Origin: Flavobacterium flevense
GTDB lineage: Bacteria; Bacteroidota; Bacteroidia; Flavobacteriales; Flavobacteriaceae
Reading direction: 5' to 3'
Length of the DNA: 64,000 bases
Assembly (NCBI RefSeq): GCF_900142775.1
Contig: NZ_FRCC01000015.1
Span: 1 to 64,000, forward strand
Made by a program: the position numbers and the translations under genes. Position 1 is the stretch's first letter. Each line of letters begins with the position of its first letter. A model generated the notes under the pieces. That model was not told the DNA's origin, did no database searches, and saw nothing but the letters and a program-made list of their open reading frames with translations. Below, one piece after another: positions 28,219 to 37,581 of this stretch.

Positions 28219-31200
28219 TTAAAAAGCAACATTAAGTCCCCACATTAAATTTATACTTCTTGGATAAGAACCAAAATCAACTCCTTTAATCAATCCATTA
28301 TTTCTGGTTGTATTCACATCAGGATCATATCCTTTATACTTGGTAAATAGTAATAAGTTATTACCACTCATGTACACTCTGAATTTCGAGATTTTAAGCC
28401 TTTCAGCTAAAGGAATTGTATATCCAATAGTCACATTTTGCAATCTTAAAAAAGAAGCATCTTCTACATATTCATCTATAGGACTGAGAAATGCATTTGT
28501 TCCAATTGCTGGTAAATTGCCATCAGGATTTCCTACTGAGATTAAATTTCCTGCATCATCATAAGTTGGAGCCAGAAAAGAATTATCTAAAATACTTTTA
28601 GATTTATTCCTATCATCTTGCGGATTTTCCAAAACAAAACGGTTTGCGTTATATACTTCTTGACCGACTGAAAATGCAAAGAAAAAACTTAAATCAAAGT
28701 TATTGAATTGGAAATTATTAGTCAGTCCACCAAAATATTTAGGTTGATTTGATCCAATAACGGTTCTGTCATTAGTATCTATTATACCATCACCATTAAT
28801 ATCCTTTATTTTCCACCCTCCTAACTGAGAATTATTAGCTTTTGGTGAATTATCAAAATCTTCTTGGTTTTTAAATATACCATCTGTTTTATATCCAAAA
28901 AACTCTCCTATTTCACCTCCCTTACGATAAATCATAAGATTACTAAATTCACCACCACCAAAATCAGCATAGAATTCATCAATTTCTCCTAATGATGTAA
29001 TCTTATTTTTATAAACTGAGATATTGAAATCAGTAGTCCAATTAAACTTTTTAGTATTAAAATTTTTAGTAGTCAAAGTAACCTCCAATCCTTTATTTTC
29101 AATTGATCCTGCATTTTGATATGGATTTCCATCTACACCTACAACGCTTGAAACAGGAATAGCTAATAATACATCATGTGTTCTTTTAATAAATCCATCA
29201 ATACTTAAACTAATTTTATTTTTAAAAAAGCCTAAATCGAAACCTAAATTATTTTGAATACTGGTTTCCCATTTTAAATTTTCATTTGCTAATTGACTAA
29301 AAACTAAACCTGTTTGTAATCCCCCTCCAAAACTATAGGTAACATCATTTAAAAGAGCTAGAGACTCATAAGATGGAATAGCCTGATTACCAGAAGTTCC
29401 CACAGAGTAACGAACCCTTAAATTATTTATCCAATTAGCATTTTCCAAAAACTTTTCTTTATGCATATTCCATGCAAATGAACCTGAAGGAAAGAAAGCA
29501 TATTTATTAGCTGTAGGGAATTTTGAAGAACCATCTATACGTCCCGTAAAAGTTAAAAAATACTTATTATCATAACTGTAATTAAACCTGCCTAAATAAG
29601 AGTTTAAAGAAAACTCTACAAGAGAATTTATTGGGGCAATTAAATCAGTACCTACACCAATATCAAAAACGCCTGTATTATCATATACAAAACCTTGATT
29701 CTGAATATTCAAAAAATCACGACTCCCCTTTTCAATAGTATATCCTGCCATTGCTTTCAAATTGTGCTTACCCCAATCATTCTTATAATGAAATAAATGT
29801 TCAAAACTAAATTGTTTCGAATCTGTTCTAAGAATTTGTGCATACCCATTTAATCTCTTTCCTGCAGCAGTAGTTGTTGGAAAATAACGATTACTCTCAT
29901 CAAAGGTTAAACTCCCTCCAATACGGGTTTGCATTTCAAAATTTTTAGCAAATTCATAAAACGTATTTATATTTGCTGTAATTCTTGATTGTTTATTATC
30001 ATTTGTTACCTGTGTAGCATACAAATATGGATTAGTAAGAAAATCCAACTCTTCATCTGAACCAGTAGACAAATCTGGATCTGAATTCAAAGCATCTCTA
30101 CCTCCCAAAGGTCTAGCAAAAAACACTTTACTTACAACTCCTGCGAAATCATTATTAGGTCCCCCTGAAGCGTATACAGAACCTTTTCTATTACTCTGAG
30201 AAAAATTCATACTACCTGTCAGCTTAAATTTATCTGAATTTGCATTAACATTCAATAAACCTGTGTAACGTTCAAAATCATTATCCACAATAATCCCTTC
30301 TTGATTCAAATAACCTAAAGAAGCAAAAAAGCTTGTTTTATCACTTCCTCCTCTAAAATTAAATTGTTGATTTTGCATAAAAGCTTGTCTATAAACTTCA
30401 TCTTGCCAGTCAATTCCTAATGAAGCTTCATCAATTTTGTTTGGATCTACATAAAAAGGATTATTTACATCTGTGAATAAAGATCCATTTGGGTTTCTTA
30501 AATACTGATATTGATAATATTCCCTACCGTTCAGTAAATCCAACTTATTTGAAATTCTTTCTGTACCATAAGAAGAATCATAAGTAATTGCTAATTTCCC
30601 TGCTTTACCTTGCTTTGTTGTAATTAAAACTACTCCATTTGCTCCGCGAGACCCATAAATTGCAGTAGCTGAAGCATCTTTTAAAATTTCGATAGATTCT
30701 ACATCATTTGGATTAATCCCTGACATTGGATCAGAAGGTAAGGATGAATAAATACCTCCTTCTCCACCTGTAGCTACATCTTTTTGAATAGGCACACCAT
30801 CAATAACATACAAAGGTTCATTTGTTCCGTTAATACTAGATGTTCCTCGAACAGAAATCTTCAATCCTGCCCCTGGCCCTCCTTCATTAGTAGTTACTTT
30901 TACACCACTTACACGACCTTGTAATGCAGACTCTATAGATGTTCCGGTGGATTTTGTTAATTCATTATTTTTAACTGTACTAACAGCTTCTGTCAATTCC
31001 GACTTTCTAGACGAACCGTATCCTACTACCACTACTTCGTCTAAATTTTCTGTATCAGATTGCATAGCAAAATTTATAGTGCTTTTTCCGTCCACTTTTA
31101 CACTTTTACTTTTTACCCCAATATAACTCACCATCAACACAGCATTAATTGGTACATTTTTTATTACGTACTTACCATCAATATCTGTTTGAGTTCCATT

Positions 31201-31368
31201 TGTAGTTCCAACAACTAAAATACTTGCACCAGGCAAAGCTAGTCCATCACTAATAGTAGTTACCCTTCCTGTTACATCAATTTTTTGTGCACTTGTAACA
31301 GACAAAATACCAAAAAACATAACTAATACTAGTATTATGTCTTTGTAATTCATTTTTTTTCTAATCAT
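28219..31368 (-). CDS. SusC-family TonB-dependent transporter 1
   Basis: This 1049-residue outer-membrane transporter has a signal peptide (ATG at 31368, or 31353 giving MNYKDI), a carboxypeptidase-regulatory-like domain at about 29-105 (VTGRVTTISDGLALPGA, DIDGKYVI), a canonical TonB box region LDEVVVVGYG at 109-118, a plug domain with EILKDASATAIYGSRGANGV around 230-250, and a 22-strand barrel ending in an aromatic residue (LNVAF). It would import oligosaccharides using TonB energy, paired with SusD-1 downstream. It lies 219 bases after the mutarotase gene. Control by HTCS-2 or HTCS-1 is probable but not shown. Confidence 0.96.
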   Translation of the reverse strand: MIRKKMNYKDIILVLVMFFGILSVTSAQKIDVTGRVTTISDGLALPGASILVVGTTNGTQTDIDGKYVIKNVPINAVLMVSYIGVKSKSVKVDGKSTINFAMQSDTENLDEVVVVGYGSSRKSELTEAVSTVKNNELTKSTGTSIESALQGRVSGVKVTTNEGGPGAGLKISVRGTSSINGTNEPLYVIDGVPIQKDVATGGEGGIYSSLPSDPMSGINPNDVESIEILKDASATAIYGSRGANGVVLITTKQGKAGKLAITYDSSYGTERISNKLDLLNGREYYQYQYLRNPNGSLFTDVNNPFYVDPNKIDEASLGIDWQDEVYRQAFMQNQQFNFRGGSDKTSFFASLGYLNQEGIIVDNDFERYTGLLNVNANSDKFKLTGSMNFSQSNRKGSVYASGGPNNDFAGVVSKVFFARPLGGRDALNSDPDLSTGSDEELDFLTNPYLYATQVTNDNKQSRITANINTFYEFAKNFEMQTRIGGSLTFDESNRYFPTTTAAGKRLNGYAQILRTDSKQFSFEHLFHYKNDWGKHNLKAMAGYTIEKGSRDFLNIQNQGFVYDNTGVFDIGVGTDLIAPINSLVEFSLNSYLGRFNYSYDNKYFLTFTGRIDGSSKFPTANKYAFFPSGSFAWNMHKEKFLENANWINNLRVRYSVGTSGNQAIPSYESLALLNDVTYSFGGGLQTGLVFSQLANENLKWETSIQNNLGFDLGFFKNKISLSIDGFIKRTHDVLLAIPVSSVVGVDGNPYQNAGSIENKGLEVTLTTKNFNTKKFNWTTDFNISVYKNKITSLGEIDEFYADFGGGEFSNLMIYRKGGEIGEFFGYKTDGIFKNQEDFDNSPKANNSQLGGWKIKDINGDGIIDTNDRTVIGSNQPKYFGGLTNNFQFNNFDLSFFFAFSVGQEVYNANRFVLENPQDDRNKSKSILDNSFLAPTYDDAGNLISVGNPDGNLPAIGTNAFLSPIDEYVEDASFLRLQNVTIGYTIPLAERLKISKFRVYMSGNNLLLFTKYKGYDPDVNTTRNNGLIKGVDFGSYPRSINLMWGLNVAF

Positions 31369-31587
31369 AATTATTTTGGTTTAGTTAGTGTTATTTTACT
31401 AAAATCTCTTTTTTTTTAGTAAAAAAAAATGTTTTTATAAAAATTACAACACAATATTACAGGTATATCAAAAATGTAATCTGTACTTTTAAATAAAAAA
31501 CAAGGACAAATGTTTATTTTCTATTTTTTTAAAAAAATTATAAAATATTGAACTTATACATAAATTGTACTTTAAAGATTAGAAGAA

Positions 31588-32775
31588 TTATTTATTTACA
31601 GAAAATTTATAGACACAGCTAGACTTATAAACCTTCCCCACTTTTAATAAGGTAGAAGGAAAATTAGAGTGATTAGGTGAATCTGGAAAATGTTGAGTTT
31701 CTAAACAAAATGCACCTCTATAAATATAAGGCTTACCACTTTTACCTTTAGTTTTACCATCTAAGAAATTTCCTCCATAAAACTGCAATCCAGGTTCATT
31801 AGTATAAACTTCCATAACCCTTCCACTTTTTGGCTCTTCAACCCGAGCAGCGAAACATAAACCTTCATCATTTTTAAGAGAATTATTCAACACAAAATTA
31901 TGATCATAACCTTTTCCAAATTCTAACTGCTCATTTATAACATCTAAATCTTTACCAATTTTTTTTACTGACCTAAAATCGAATGGAGTACCTATAACTG
32001 ATGCTAATTCTCCAGTAGGTATCAATCCTTCATCTACTGGTGTATAACGATCAGCATTAATTTCTAAAAGATGGTCATTGATTGTACCACTACCTTCACC
32101 TGCCAAATTAAAGAAAGAATGGTGTGTTAAATTAATAATTGTATTTTGATCAGTTGTTGCAGAGTAATCAATTTTTAATTCATTCGCATCTGTCAAAACA
32201 TAATGAATTTTAACTTTCAGGTTTCCGGGATATCCCTCTTCGCCATCTACTGAAGTCCTTGTAAACTCTATTTCATTTTCCCCTATTTGGTGAGCTTCCC
32301 ATACACAATTATTGAATCCTTTATTGCCACCATGCAAATGATTTTTTTTATTATTTGTTGTTAACTGATATACTTTATCATCGATAGAGAATTTACCCTC
32401 AGCGATCCTATTTCCATATCTTCCAATAGTTGCTCCAAAATATTTTTCTCTAGCAGATTTATATGTATTAATATCTTTAAATCCTAAAACAACATCAGCA
32501 AAATTTCCATTTCTATCAGGTATCATTAACGATATTAATCTTTGCCCATAGTTTGTAAAGGAAGCTACAATACCGTTCTTATTTTTTAAAACATACAAAT
32601 CTGTATTTTTACCATCGATTTTGAGTTTAAAATCATCCGATTTTAGATTTGTTACAAGTTCTATTGAACCTTGCTTATTCTGAGTATCATTATTAAATAC
32701 CGTATTGTCTTTTTGTTTACAACCTACAACATTGATTGCAAAAACAAATAACAAAAGAGATTCTATTCTTTTCAT
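31588..32775 (-). CDS. galM: Aldose 1-epimerase (galactose mutarotase), lipoprotein
   Basis: This 395-residue protein is an aldose 1-epimerase interconverting alpha and beta anomers of galactose or related aldoses. Family motifs are clear: GRYGNRI near 118-124, NHLHGG at 145-150, THHSFFNLAG with catalytic H219, and CLETQHFPDSPNH with catalytic E359. Length exceeds the usual 340-350 residues because of an N-terminal lipoprotein signal (VVGC, C19) and a linker of about 30 residues. It is therefore probably anchored in the outer membrane or periplasm, where it would prepare released galactose for uptake. It lies upstream of SusC-1 on the same strand. Substrate identity between galactose and other aldoses cannot be settled. 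Confidence 0.92.
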   Translation of the reverse strand: MKRIESLLLFVFAINVVGCKQKDNTVFNNDTQNKQGSIELVTNLKSDDFKLKIDGKNTDLYVLKNKNGIVASFTNYGQRLISLMIPDRNGNFADVVLGFKDINTYKSAREKYFGATIGRYGNRIAEGKFSIDDKVYQLTTNNKKNHLHGGNKGFNNCVWEAHQIGENEIEFTRTSVDGEEGYPGNLKVKIHYVLTDANELKIDYSATTDQNTIINLTHHSFFNLAGEGSGTINDHLLEINADRYTPVDEGLIPTGELASVIGTPFDFRSVKKIGKDLDVINEQLEFGKGYDHNFVLNNSLKNDEGLCFAARVEEPKSGRVMEVYTNEPGLQFYGGNFLDGKTKGKSGKPYIYRGAFCLETQHFPDSPNHSNFPSTLLKVGKVYKSSCVYKFSVNK

Positions 32776-32995
32776 TGCTTTAAAATTTTAATTACTATAG
32801 CAAAATAATGAAACAAAAAAACGAGGTATAAGCATCATAATGTAATATATCTGTACAATGGTTTAAAATCATTAAGAATAAACAAAATTGTTGATTAAAA
32901 AACATCTTTATTTATAATATGTTCAAAAGTGAAAGTTGGGTAGGCACTAAAAACTTTTTTATTAAAGAGTAGGTGTTTTATTTAGAAAAAACAAA

Positions 32996-33029
32996 CCCCG
33001 AAATTGCTCAAAACGAGTCAAAAACGGGG
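32996..33029 (-). terminator. Candidate hairpin, terminator or old IS end
   Basis: CCCCG at 32996-33000 pairs with CGGGG at 33025-33029, with a weaker inner stem, and on the minus strand it is followed by TTTGTTTTTT. It could end a leftward transcript or be the inverted end of a lost insertion sequence. Confidence 0.4.
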
Positions 33030-33098
33030 GCTTTGTAAATTTGGCTAAAAAATAATACGTTTAAGCGTGGATATGCAAATAAAAACTACATAATAGGT

Positions 33099-33180
33099 TT
33101 AAGCTACATTTTTGTAATTAATTTGATTGTTAAATTCTTCAATGGTTGCATAATTTAAAGTAAAACACCTCCTTTTTTAT
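33099..33180 (-). pseudogene. Remnant of the C-terminus of an IS3-type transposase
   Basis: A minus-strand frame ending at the TAA at 33101-33099 reads KRRCFTLNYATIEEFNNQ and then INYKNVA. It resembles the KRRHSTLNY-xx-EEFN tail of IS3-family integrase-type transposases. Nothing upstream continues the protein, so only the last 25 or so residues remain. Family assignment from so short a piece is tentative. Confidence 0.5.
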
Positions 33181-33558
33181 AGGTTAGAACATATGATAAG
33201 TATCTCAATCTCTAACAATATCTGAAGCTCATAAATATCAGAACTTTCAGGTTTCTCACCAATTAACTCAACTTTTATATATACTTTATATTGCCAACTG
33301 ATTCAATCTTTAGATATCTCTATACAAATTGCCAATGCTGGCAAAAGCTCACATTCGCAAACAGGATGACGTGAGTAAAAAAAAAATCTTGCTCCTGTTC
33401 GTTCCAAACCTCCTCAGGTCTGCCGAACCCTTATAAACTAGATATGTATATAACGACAGGACAGGTTGTTTTCGTCATACTAGTTTGAAAAAAAAGTTAT
33501 TCTTAAAATGATTGTAAAAATCAACATTTTCATATTATTTTTTTTTTAAAACAAATTA

Positions 33559-36165
33559 TTAATCTGTTGTTATTGATGTATTGGACTCTTTACTAAACAA
33601 ACTCTTACCATTGTTATTGATATAGGCTTTAATAGCAAATTTTGATTGTTTTGCCAATTCCGTATAAGGCACAAAAACCTGAAAAGTTCCTGAGCCCGCA
33701 GACATGTTTTTTCCTTTTACCAATTGCTCTTCCACTGTTAGATAAGATATATTTTCAATTTTAACACCATAAGAATACTCGCCATCCAACAGGATATTTT
33801 TAAAAGCGACTTTAAACAGGTAGCCTTCTTTTTGTTTTTCAACATTTGTAATTTCTATTGAATATTTAGCATCTAAATTTAATAAAGTTGCAGTATTGGG
33901 ATAAAAATTACTTTCACCAGCAGTAGTTTCTGCTTTTACTGTATAAAAATACGTTTTATGTTTTTCAGGTGTTTCATCTTTATAAAAAGGTGTTTTTATC
34001 CCAGATGCTATTTTTTTATACTCATGAAGCACTTCTCCTCTATAAACGTTATATGTGGTTTCTGGAATTATAGAATCCTGTTCGATCCACTTGACTGAAA
34101 CACTTCCATCCAAATTTCGAATAGCTGAGACATTTCTGGGACTTAATGGTACTTTTCTTGAAAGCATTAATGTTTCAGGTTTTGAAAACTCTCCTAAACC
34201 TAGACCATTATATGCAGCTACTGAAAATTGATAAGGTACATCAAACATCAAGTCTTCTACTCTAAATCCATAAACATTATTAGCATCAACTACCTTTACT
34301 TTATTGGTTTGTGTATTAATGTATTTTAACTTGTAACCATCGGCACTTGAAACACTTTTCCAAAAAATGGTAGCAGTATTATCTCTTCTGGATGTTTTGA
34401 AAATTTCAGGAACTTCAGGAATACTATTTTTAAAAAAAACCATATTTGAAAACTCACTCACACCTTTGCTATTTTCGGCTAACATCTTAAAATAGTAGTT
34501 TTTTTCATGTTGCAACTTTTCTATTAAAATATTTGTTTTAGTAATATCTGTAATCTGAATTTCATTAGATAAATTGTTCGGACTATTACCATAAAAAACC
34601 TTATAACTCTTTATGTTCTCAATTCTTCCCCAGGTTAATTTTATTCCAGAATCAAACACTTCTGCTTTATAAATAGTAGGCTGTAATGGCTTTGTAACTA
34701 TTCTAGATTTCCATTTTGCAACAGTCAAACTATATGGAGGAATATTAATTTTGCCCGATTTAAAAAGAGCTTCTTTTATATCAGTATTCTGAATTTCTAA
34801 ATTTGCTGCCGCAATATATTTTATTTGAACATTCTGATTTAAGAACTCATCATTCATTGCTATTTTAAAATCTTTAGATTTCCCGCTTCGGTTTGCAAAA
34901 ACCAAATAATCATAGCCATTTATACCGCGATAAGCTTGAGCATAATACCCCGTTTCCATAGTTGTCGTTAAACTTGGAACTTTCAAATCATTCGCAGCTA
35001 CATGAATATCAAAAACAAAATTTGAATTATTAGTAACCTCATGGAAAATTTCATAGGCTTTTCCTTCTAGTTGTCTATTAATTCCTGTAGCTATTCTTTC
35101 TGTTTGAAGTTTTTTACCTTCTTTAAAAGCTTTTTCAATTAGACTGTTAATGTTTTCCTTTGGAGAATACTTGCTACTTATCTCATGAGCACCCACATAC
35201 CAAGTGTTCTTATGCTCTAATTGCCTCATCACGTACTCTATGTTGTAAATACTTGAATAAATACCATTCAAAGACTTATTCCAAACTCCAAATTCAGTTA
35301 TAACCATCGGTACTCCTTCCCATGTATAATCTTCAATTTCATTCATGGCTTCGTCCGATGTTGCTTCTAAAAGTTTAGTATTTCCTCTTTTATAAGCATC
35401 ATCCAAGGATTCTGTTTTGCCAGTATGTGGCGCATAGGAATGTTTTGAAAACACATTCCAATAAGCACCCTTCTCTTTTTGGTATTGGTTGATTTCTTTC
35501 ATGAAGCCCCAAATACCATCCCAACTATTATTTAATGCAAGATAAGCATCTGGAAATACTTCTTTAATTGCATCTGCATGCGGTTTCATTTTTGCGGCAT
35601 AATCGTATCCGTTATTCCACCAGTAACGTTCCCTGTGAGGCACATAAAAATAAGGTTCGTTACAAAACTGCCATGTTGCAACTTCTATATTGTTATTTTT
35701 ACAAAACCTTGCTAACTCTCTTGTCATTTGGGGTGTTTCAGTAAAACCATTAATGGTAACTATTAATTTACCATTAATTTCTCCTAAAAGCTGATACAAG
35801 TCCAATATACGGTGTGGTCCTTTAATCTTGGTAAATCTATAGCCTTTTAAATATTCTTTTGAATGATCAAACATCATCGCATAATCAATATCATACAGTC
35901 CTGTAGCACTACTAAAAGCGTCTCCCATCGTTCCAGAAAAATATCGCAACCAACCAGGCTTTAGCTCGTGTACTGCTTGCCTAAAATCTGGATGCATATA
36001 ACTCCAAATTCTGTCAGCTATACGTACATTAAAACCACTGGATCCCACTTTTATTGGATGACCTTTTTTTGTATTTATTGAGATAATTGCCTCTTCATTC
36101 TGCGCAAATACATGAAAACAAAACAGGGTAAAAAATAAAACAAAACTGTTTCTTAAAAAATTCAT
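33559..36165 (-). CDS. Secreted clan GH-A glycoside hydrolase with fibronectin type III repeats
   Basis: This 868-residue protein has a signal peptide ending near VFAQ (residue 22). The N-terminal catalytic domain (about 25-370) is a TIM barrel with FCNEPYFY, acid/base E170, and MVITEFGVW, nucleophile E291, 121 residues apart. A beta-rich region (about 375-500) is likely its companion sandwich. Three fibronectin type III-like domains follow at about 505-590, 592-690 and 692-785 (each with a W/Y-x-V-x-Y core and an ending like N-x-x-G-x-S/G-E-F-S), then a C-terminal domain of about 80 residues. The family is uncertain: GH39-, GH51- or GH86-like relatives are possible. The multi-domain layout suggests an endo-acting enzyme on an extended polymer. 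No type IX secretion tail is visible. It lies 37 bases after the GH30-like gene in the same operon. Confidence 0.75.
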   Translation of the reverse strand: MNFLRNSFVLFFTLFCFHVFAQNEEAIISINTKKGHPIKVGSSGFNVRIADRIWSYMHPDFRQAVHELKPGWLRYFSGTMGDAFSSATGLYDIDYAMMFDHSKEYLKGYRFTKIKGPHRILDLYQLLGEINGKLIVTINGFTETPQMTRELARFCKNNNIEVATWQFCNEPYFYVPHRERYWWNNGYDYAAKMKPHADAIKEVFPDAYLALNNSWDGIWGFMKEINQYQKEKGAYWNVFSKHSYAPHTGKTESLDDAYKRGNTKLLEATSDEAMNEIEDYTWEGVPMVITEFGVWNKSLNGIYSSIYNIEYVMRQLEHKNTWYVGAHEISSKYSPKENINSLIEKAFKEGKKLQTERIATGINRQLEGKAYEIFHEVTNNSNFVFDIHVAANDLKVPSLTTTMETGYYAQAYRGINGYDYLVFANRSGKSKDFKIAMNDEFLNQNVQIKYIAAANLEIQNTDIKEALFKSGKINIPPYSLTVAKWKSRIVTKPLQPTIYKAEVFDSGIKLTWGRIENIKSYKVFYGNSPNNLSNEIQITDITKTNILIEKLQHEKNYYFKMLAENSKGVSEFSNMVFFKNSIPEVPEIFKTSRRDNTATIFWKSVSSADGYKLKYINTQTNKVKVVDANNVYGFRVEDLMFDVPYQFSVAAYNGLGLGEFSKPETLMLSRKVPLSPRNVSAIRNLDGSVSVKWIEQDSIIPETTYNVYRGEVLHEYKKIASGIKTPFYKDETPEKHKTYFYTVKAETTAGESNFYPNTATLLNLDAKYSIEITNVEKQKEGYLFKVAFKNILLDGEYSYGVKIENISYLTVEEQLVKGKNMSAGSGTFQVFVPYTELAKQSKFAIKAYINNNGKSLFSKESNTSITTD

Positions 36166-36202
36166 TAGCTGGTATTTTTTGAAGTGTTAATCGACCTTTT
36201 AA

Positions 36203-37537
36203 TTATTTAATAGTAAATGTAAATCTTGTTATAGATCTTTTAGGTAAGGTTAATGAAAATATATTTTTATCAGTACCTTCTGAATTCACAGAAGTTTGTT
36301 GCCCTGCTATAGGAGTAGTAGCAGTCCATTGCAATGCATCAACTTTCCCTTCAATACTCGTAGATTCTAGTTTAAAAGTATAATCATTACGAACTGTTTC
36401 ATTCATATTAACGGCATATACAGTTATCGTTTTGTTTTCAATAAAAGCCCTAGTTTGTAACTTACCTAAAGTAGTGATACTTTCCCCATCAATATCAGTT
36501 ACTTTTATAGGTCTTGCACCTAATAAAGGAACAGAAACAGCACGCATTAATTTTCCTCTTAAGTTTTCTCCAATCGAATATGACCACCACATAAAACCAG
36601 ACATACCTATATCTATCTGATCCCATAATGCAAGAATTCCTTCTTCAGCTTCACTAAAATCATCTACTTCAGCTTTGGCATCCCAATGGGGTTCGGTGGA
36701 CCAAAAAGGTCTATTACCTATAAAAGCTAAATCAACAAGCAATTTGTCTTTCGGACGAAATTGCGGGTAATAATGAGTCCCATATATGTCCATTGTATCT
36801 CCCCAACCATTATCAATTAAATTTTTAACCCAATTATTTTTATTTGGTCCATAATCCTCATAACCAACTAAAACAGGCATAGCAAAACCCTTCTCAATGG
36901 CTAAAATTCGTAATGCTGCTATAGTTTGAGCATATTTTTGAGGTGTAATATTGCCTTCGTTATAAACAAACTCATTATCAATACCTAAATAATCTATTTG
37001 AACTCCTTTAGATTTCATAAACTGAATAAAATCGGCTATAAGAATTGCATACTTTGCTGGAATAATACCATTTGCATCTTTTACCCAAGACGGAAAAGAT
37101 GTTTGTCCGTCTAATTTTTTACTGGCAAAAATTTTAAGTTCTTTAGTTCCCCTAGCCTGTTTGGCTAAACTTATTGTTGTTAAGACATCATTATACATAT
37201 CTTCAACAACAACACCTGCACTTGGATGAGCAGGAAGATTATTTTCACCCCTTATAGGAACTCTTAAGCCATTATTATCATCTATATTAAAAATTTCATT
37301 TGCTTCTGATGCGTTATTTAGATTTTTAGTTGCTTGTTTGATGTCATAAAAAAACACATCAATTAATTTTCCCGGATTATTAAAACTTATAACACTATGA
37401 ACTGTTTTATTAGGAGTAGGAATTGGAGTTGGTTGTCCAACTTCTTCACTCCCGTCTGAGCCATTCCTACTACAATTTGTAAAAAAAACTAAAAACACTA
37501 ATAAACAACTTATCGTTTCAAATGAATTTCTTTTCAT
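36203..37537 (-). CDS. GH30-like clan GH-A lipoprotein
   Basis: This 444-residue lipoprotein has its lipobox at FTNC (C22) followed by an acidic, proline-rich linker (SDGSEE, then PTPIPTP) that would hold the enzyme off the membrane. The catalytic barrel shows DYLGIDNEF, with candidate acid/base E189, and FWSTEPHWD, with candidate nucleophile E282, 93 residues apart. A C-terminal beta-sandwich ending RSITRFTFTIK is like the side domain of GH30 enzymes. The overall organisation fits GH30 or a sister family, but I cannot assign a subfamily. It lies between a sulfatase 44 bases upstream and the FN3-bearing GH-A enzyme 37 bases downstream, so three enzymes are probably co-transcribed. A surface endo- or exo-hydrolase acting on a beta-linked sulfated chain is the inference. 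Confidence 0.72.
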   Translation of the reverse strand: MKRNSFETISCLLVFLVFFTNCSRNGSDGSEEVGQPTPIPTPNKTVHSVISFNNPGKLIDVFFYDIKQATKNLNNASEANEIFNIDDNNGLRVPIRGENNLPAHPSAGVVVEDMYNDVLTTISLAKQARGTKELKIFASKKLDGQTSFPSWVKDANGIIPAKYAILIADFIQFMKSKGVQIDYLGIDNEFVYNEGNITPQKYAQTIAALRILAIEKGFAMPVLVGYEDYGPNKNNWVKNLIDNGWGDTMDIYGTHYYPQFRPKDKLLVDLAFIGNRPFWSTEPHWDAKAEVDDFSEAEEGILALWDQIDIGMSGFMWWSYSIGENLRGKLMRAVSVPLLGARPIKVTDIDGESITTLGKLQTRAFIENKTITVYAVNMNETVRNDYTFKLESTSIEGKVDALQWTATTPIAGQQTSVNSEGTDKNIFSLTLPKRSITRFTFTIK

Positions 37538-37581
37538 ATAATACTTTATTTTAAAAATTTAATTATAGAATTTTATTAATA

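Larger units (their letters stand above)
32776..33558. other. Intergenic region with insertion-sequence relics
   Basis: This is 783 bases without an intact gene. It holds a GC-richer hairpin (32996-33029), a short C-terminal transposase-like remnant at 33099-33180, and a further short open stretch on the minus strand near 33190-33310 that I cannot identify. The composition changes at about 33330-33470, where bases are less AT-rich than the surroundings. The gap separates the clan GH-A/FN3 enzyme gene from galM and probably splits a former operon. Confidence 0.5.
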
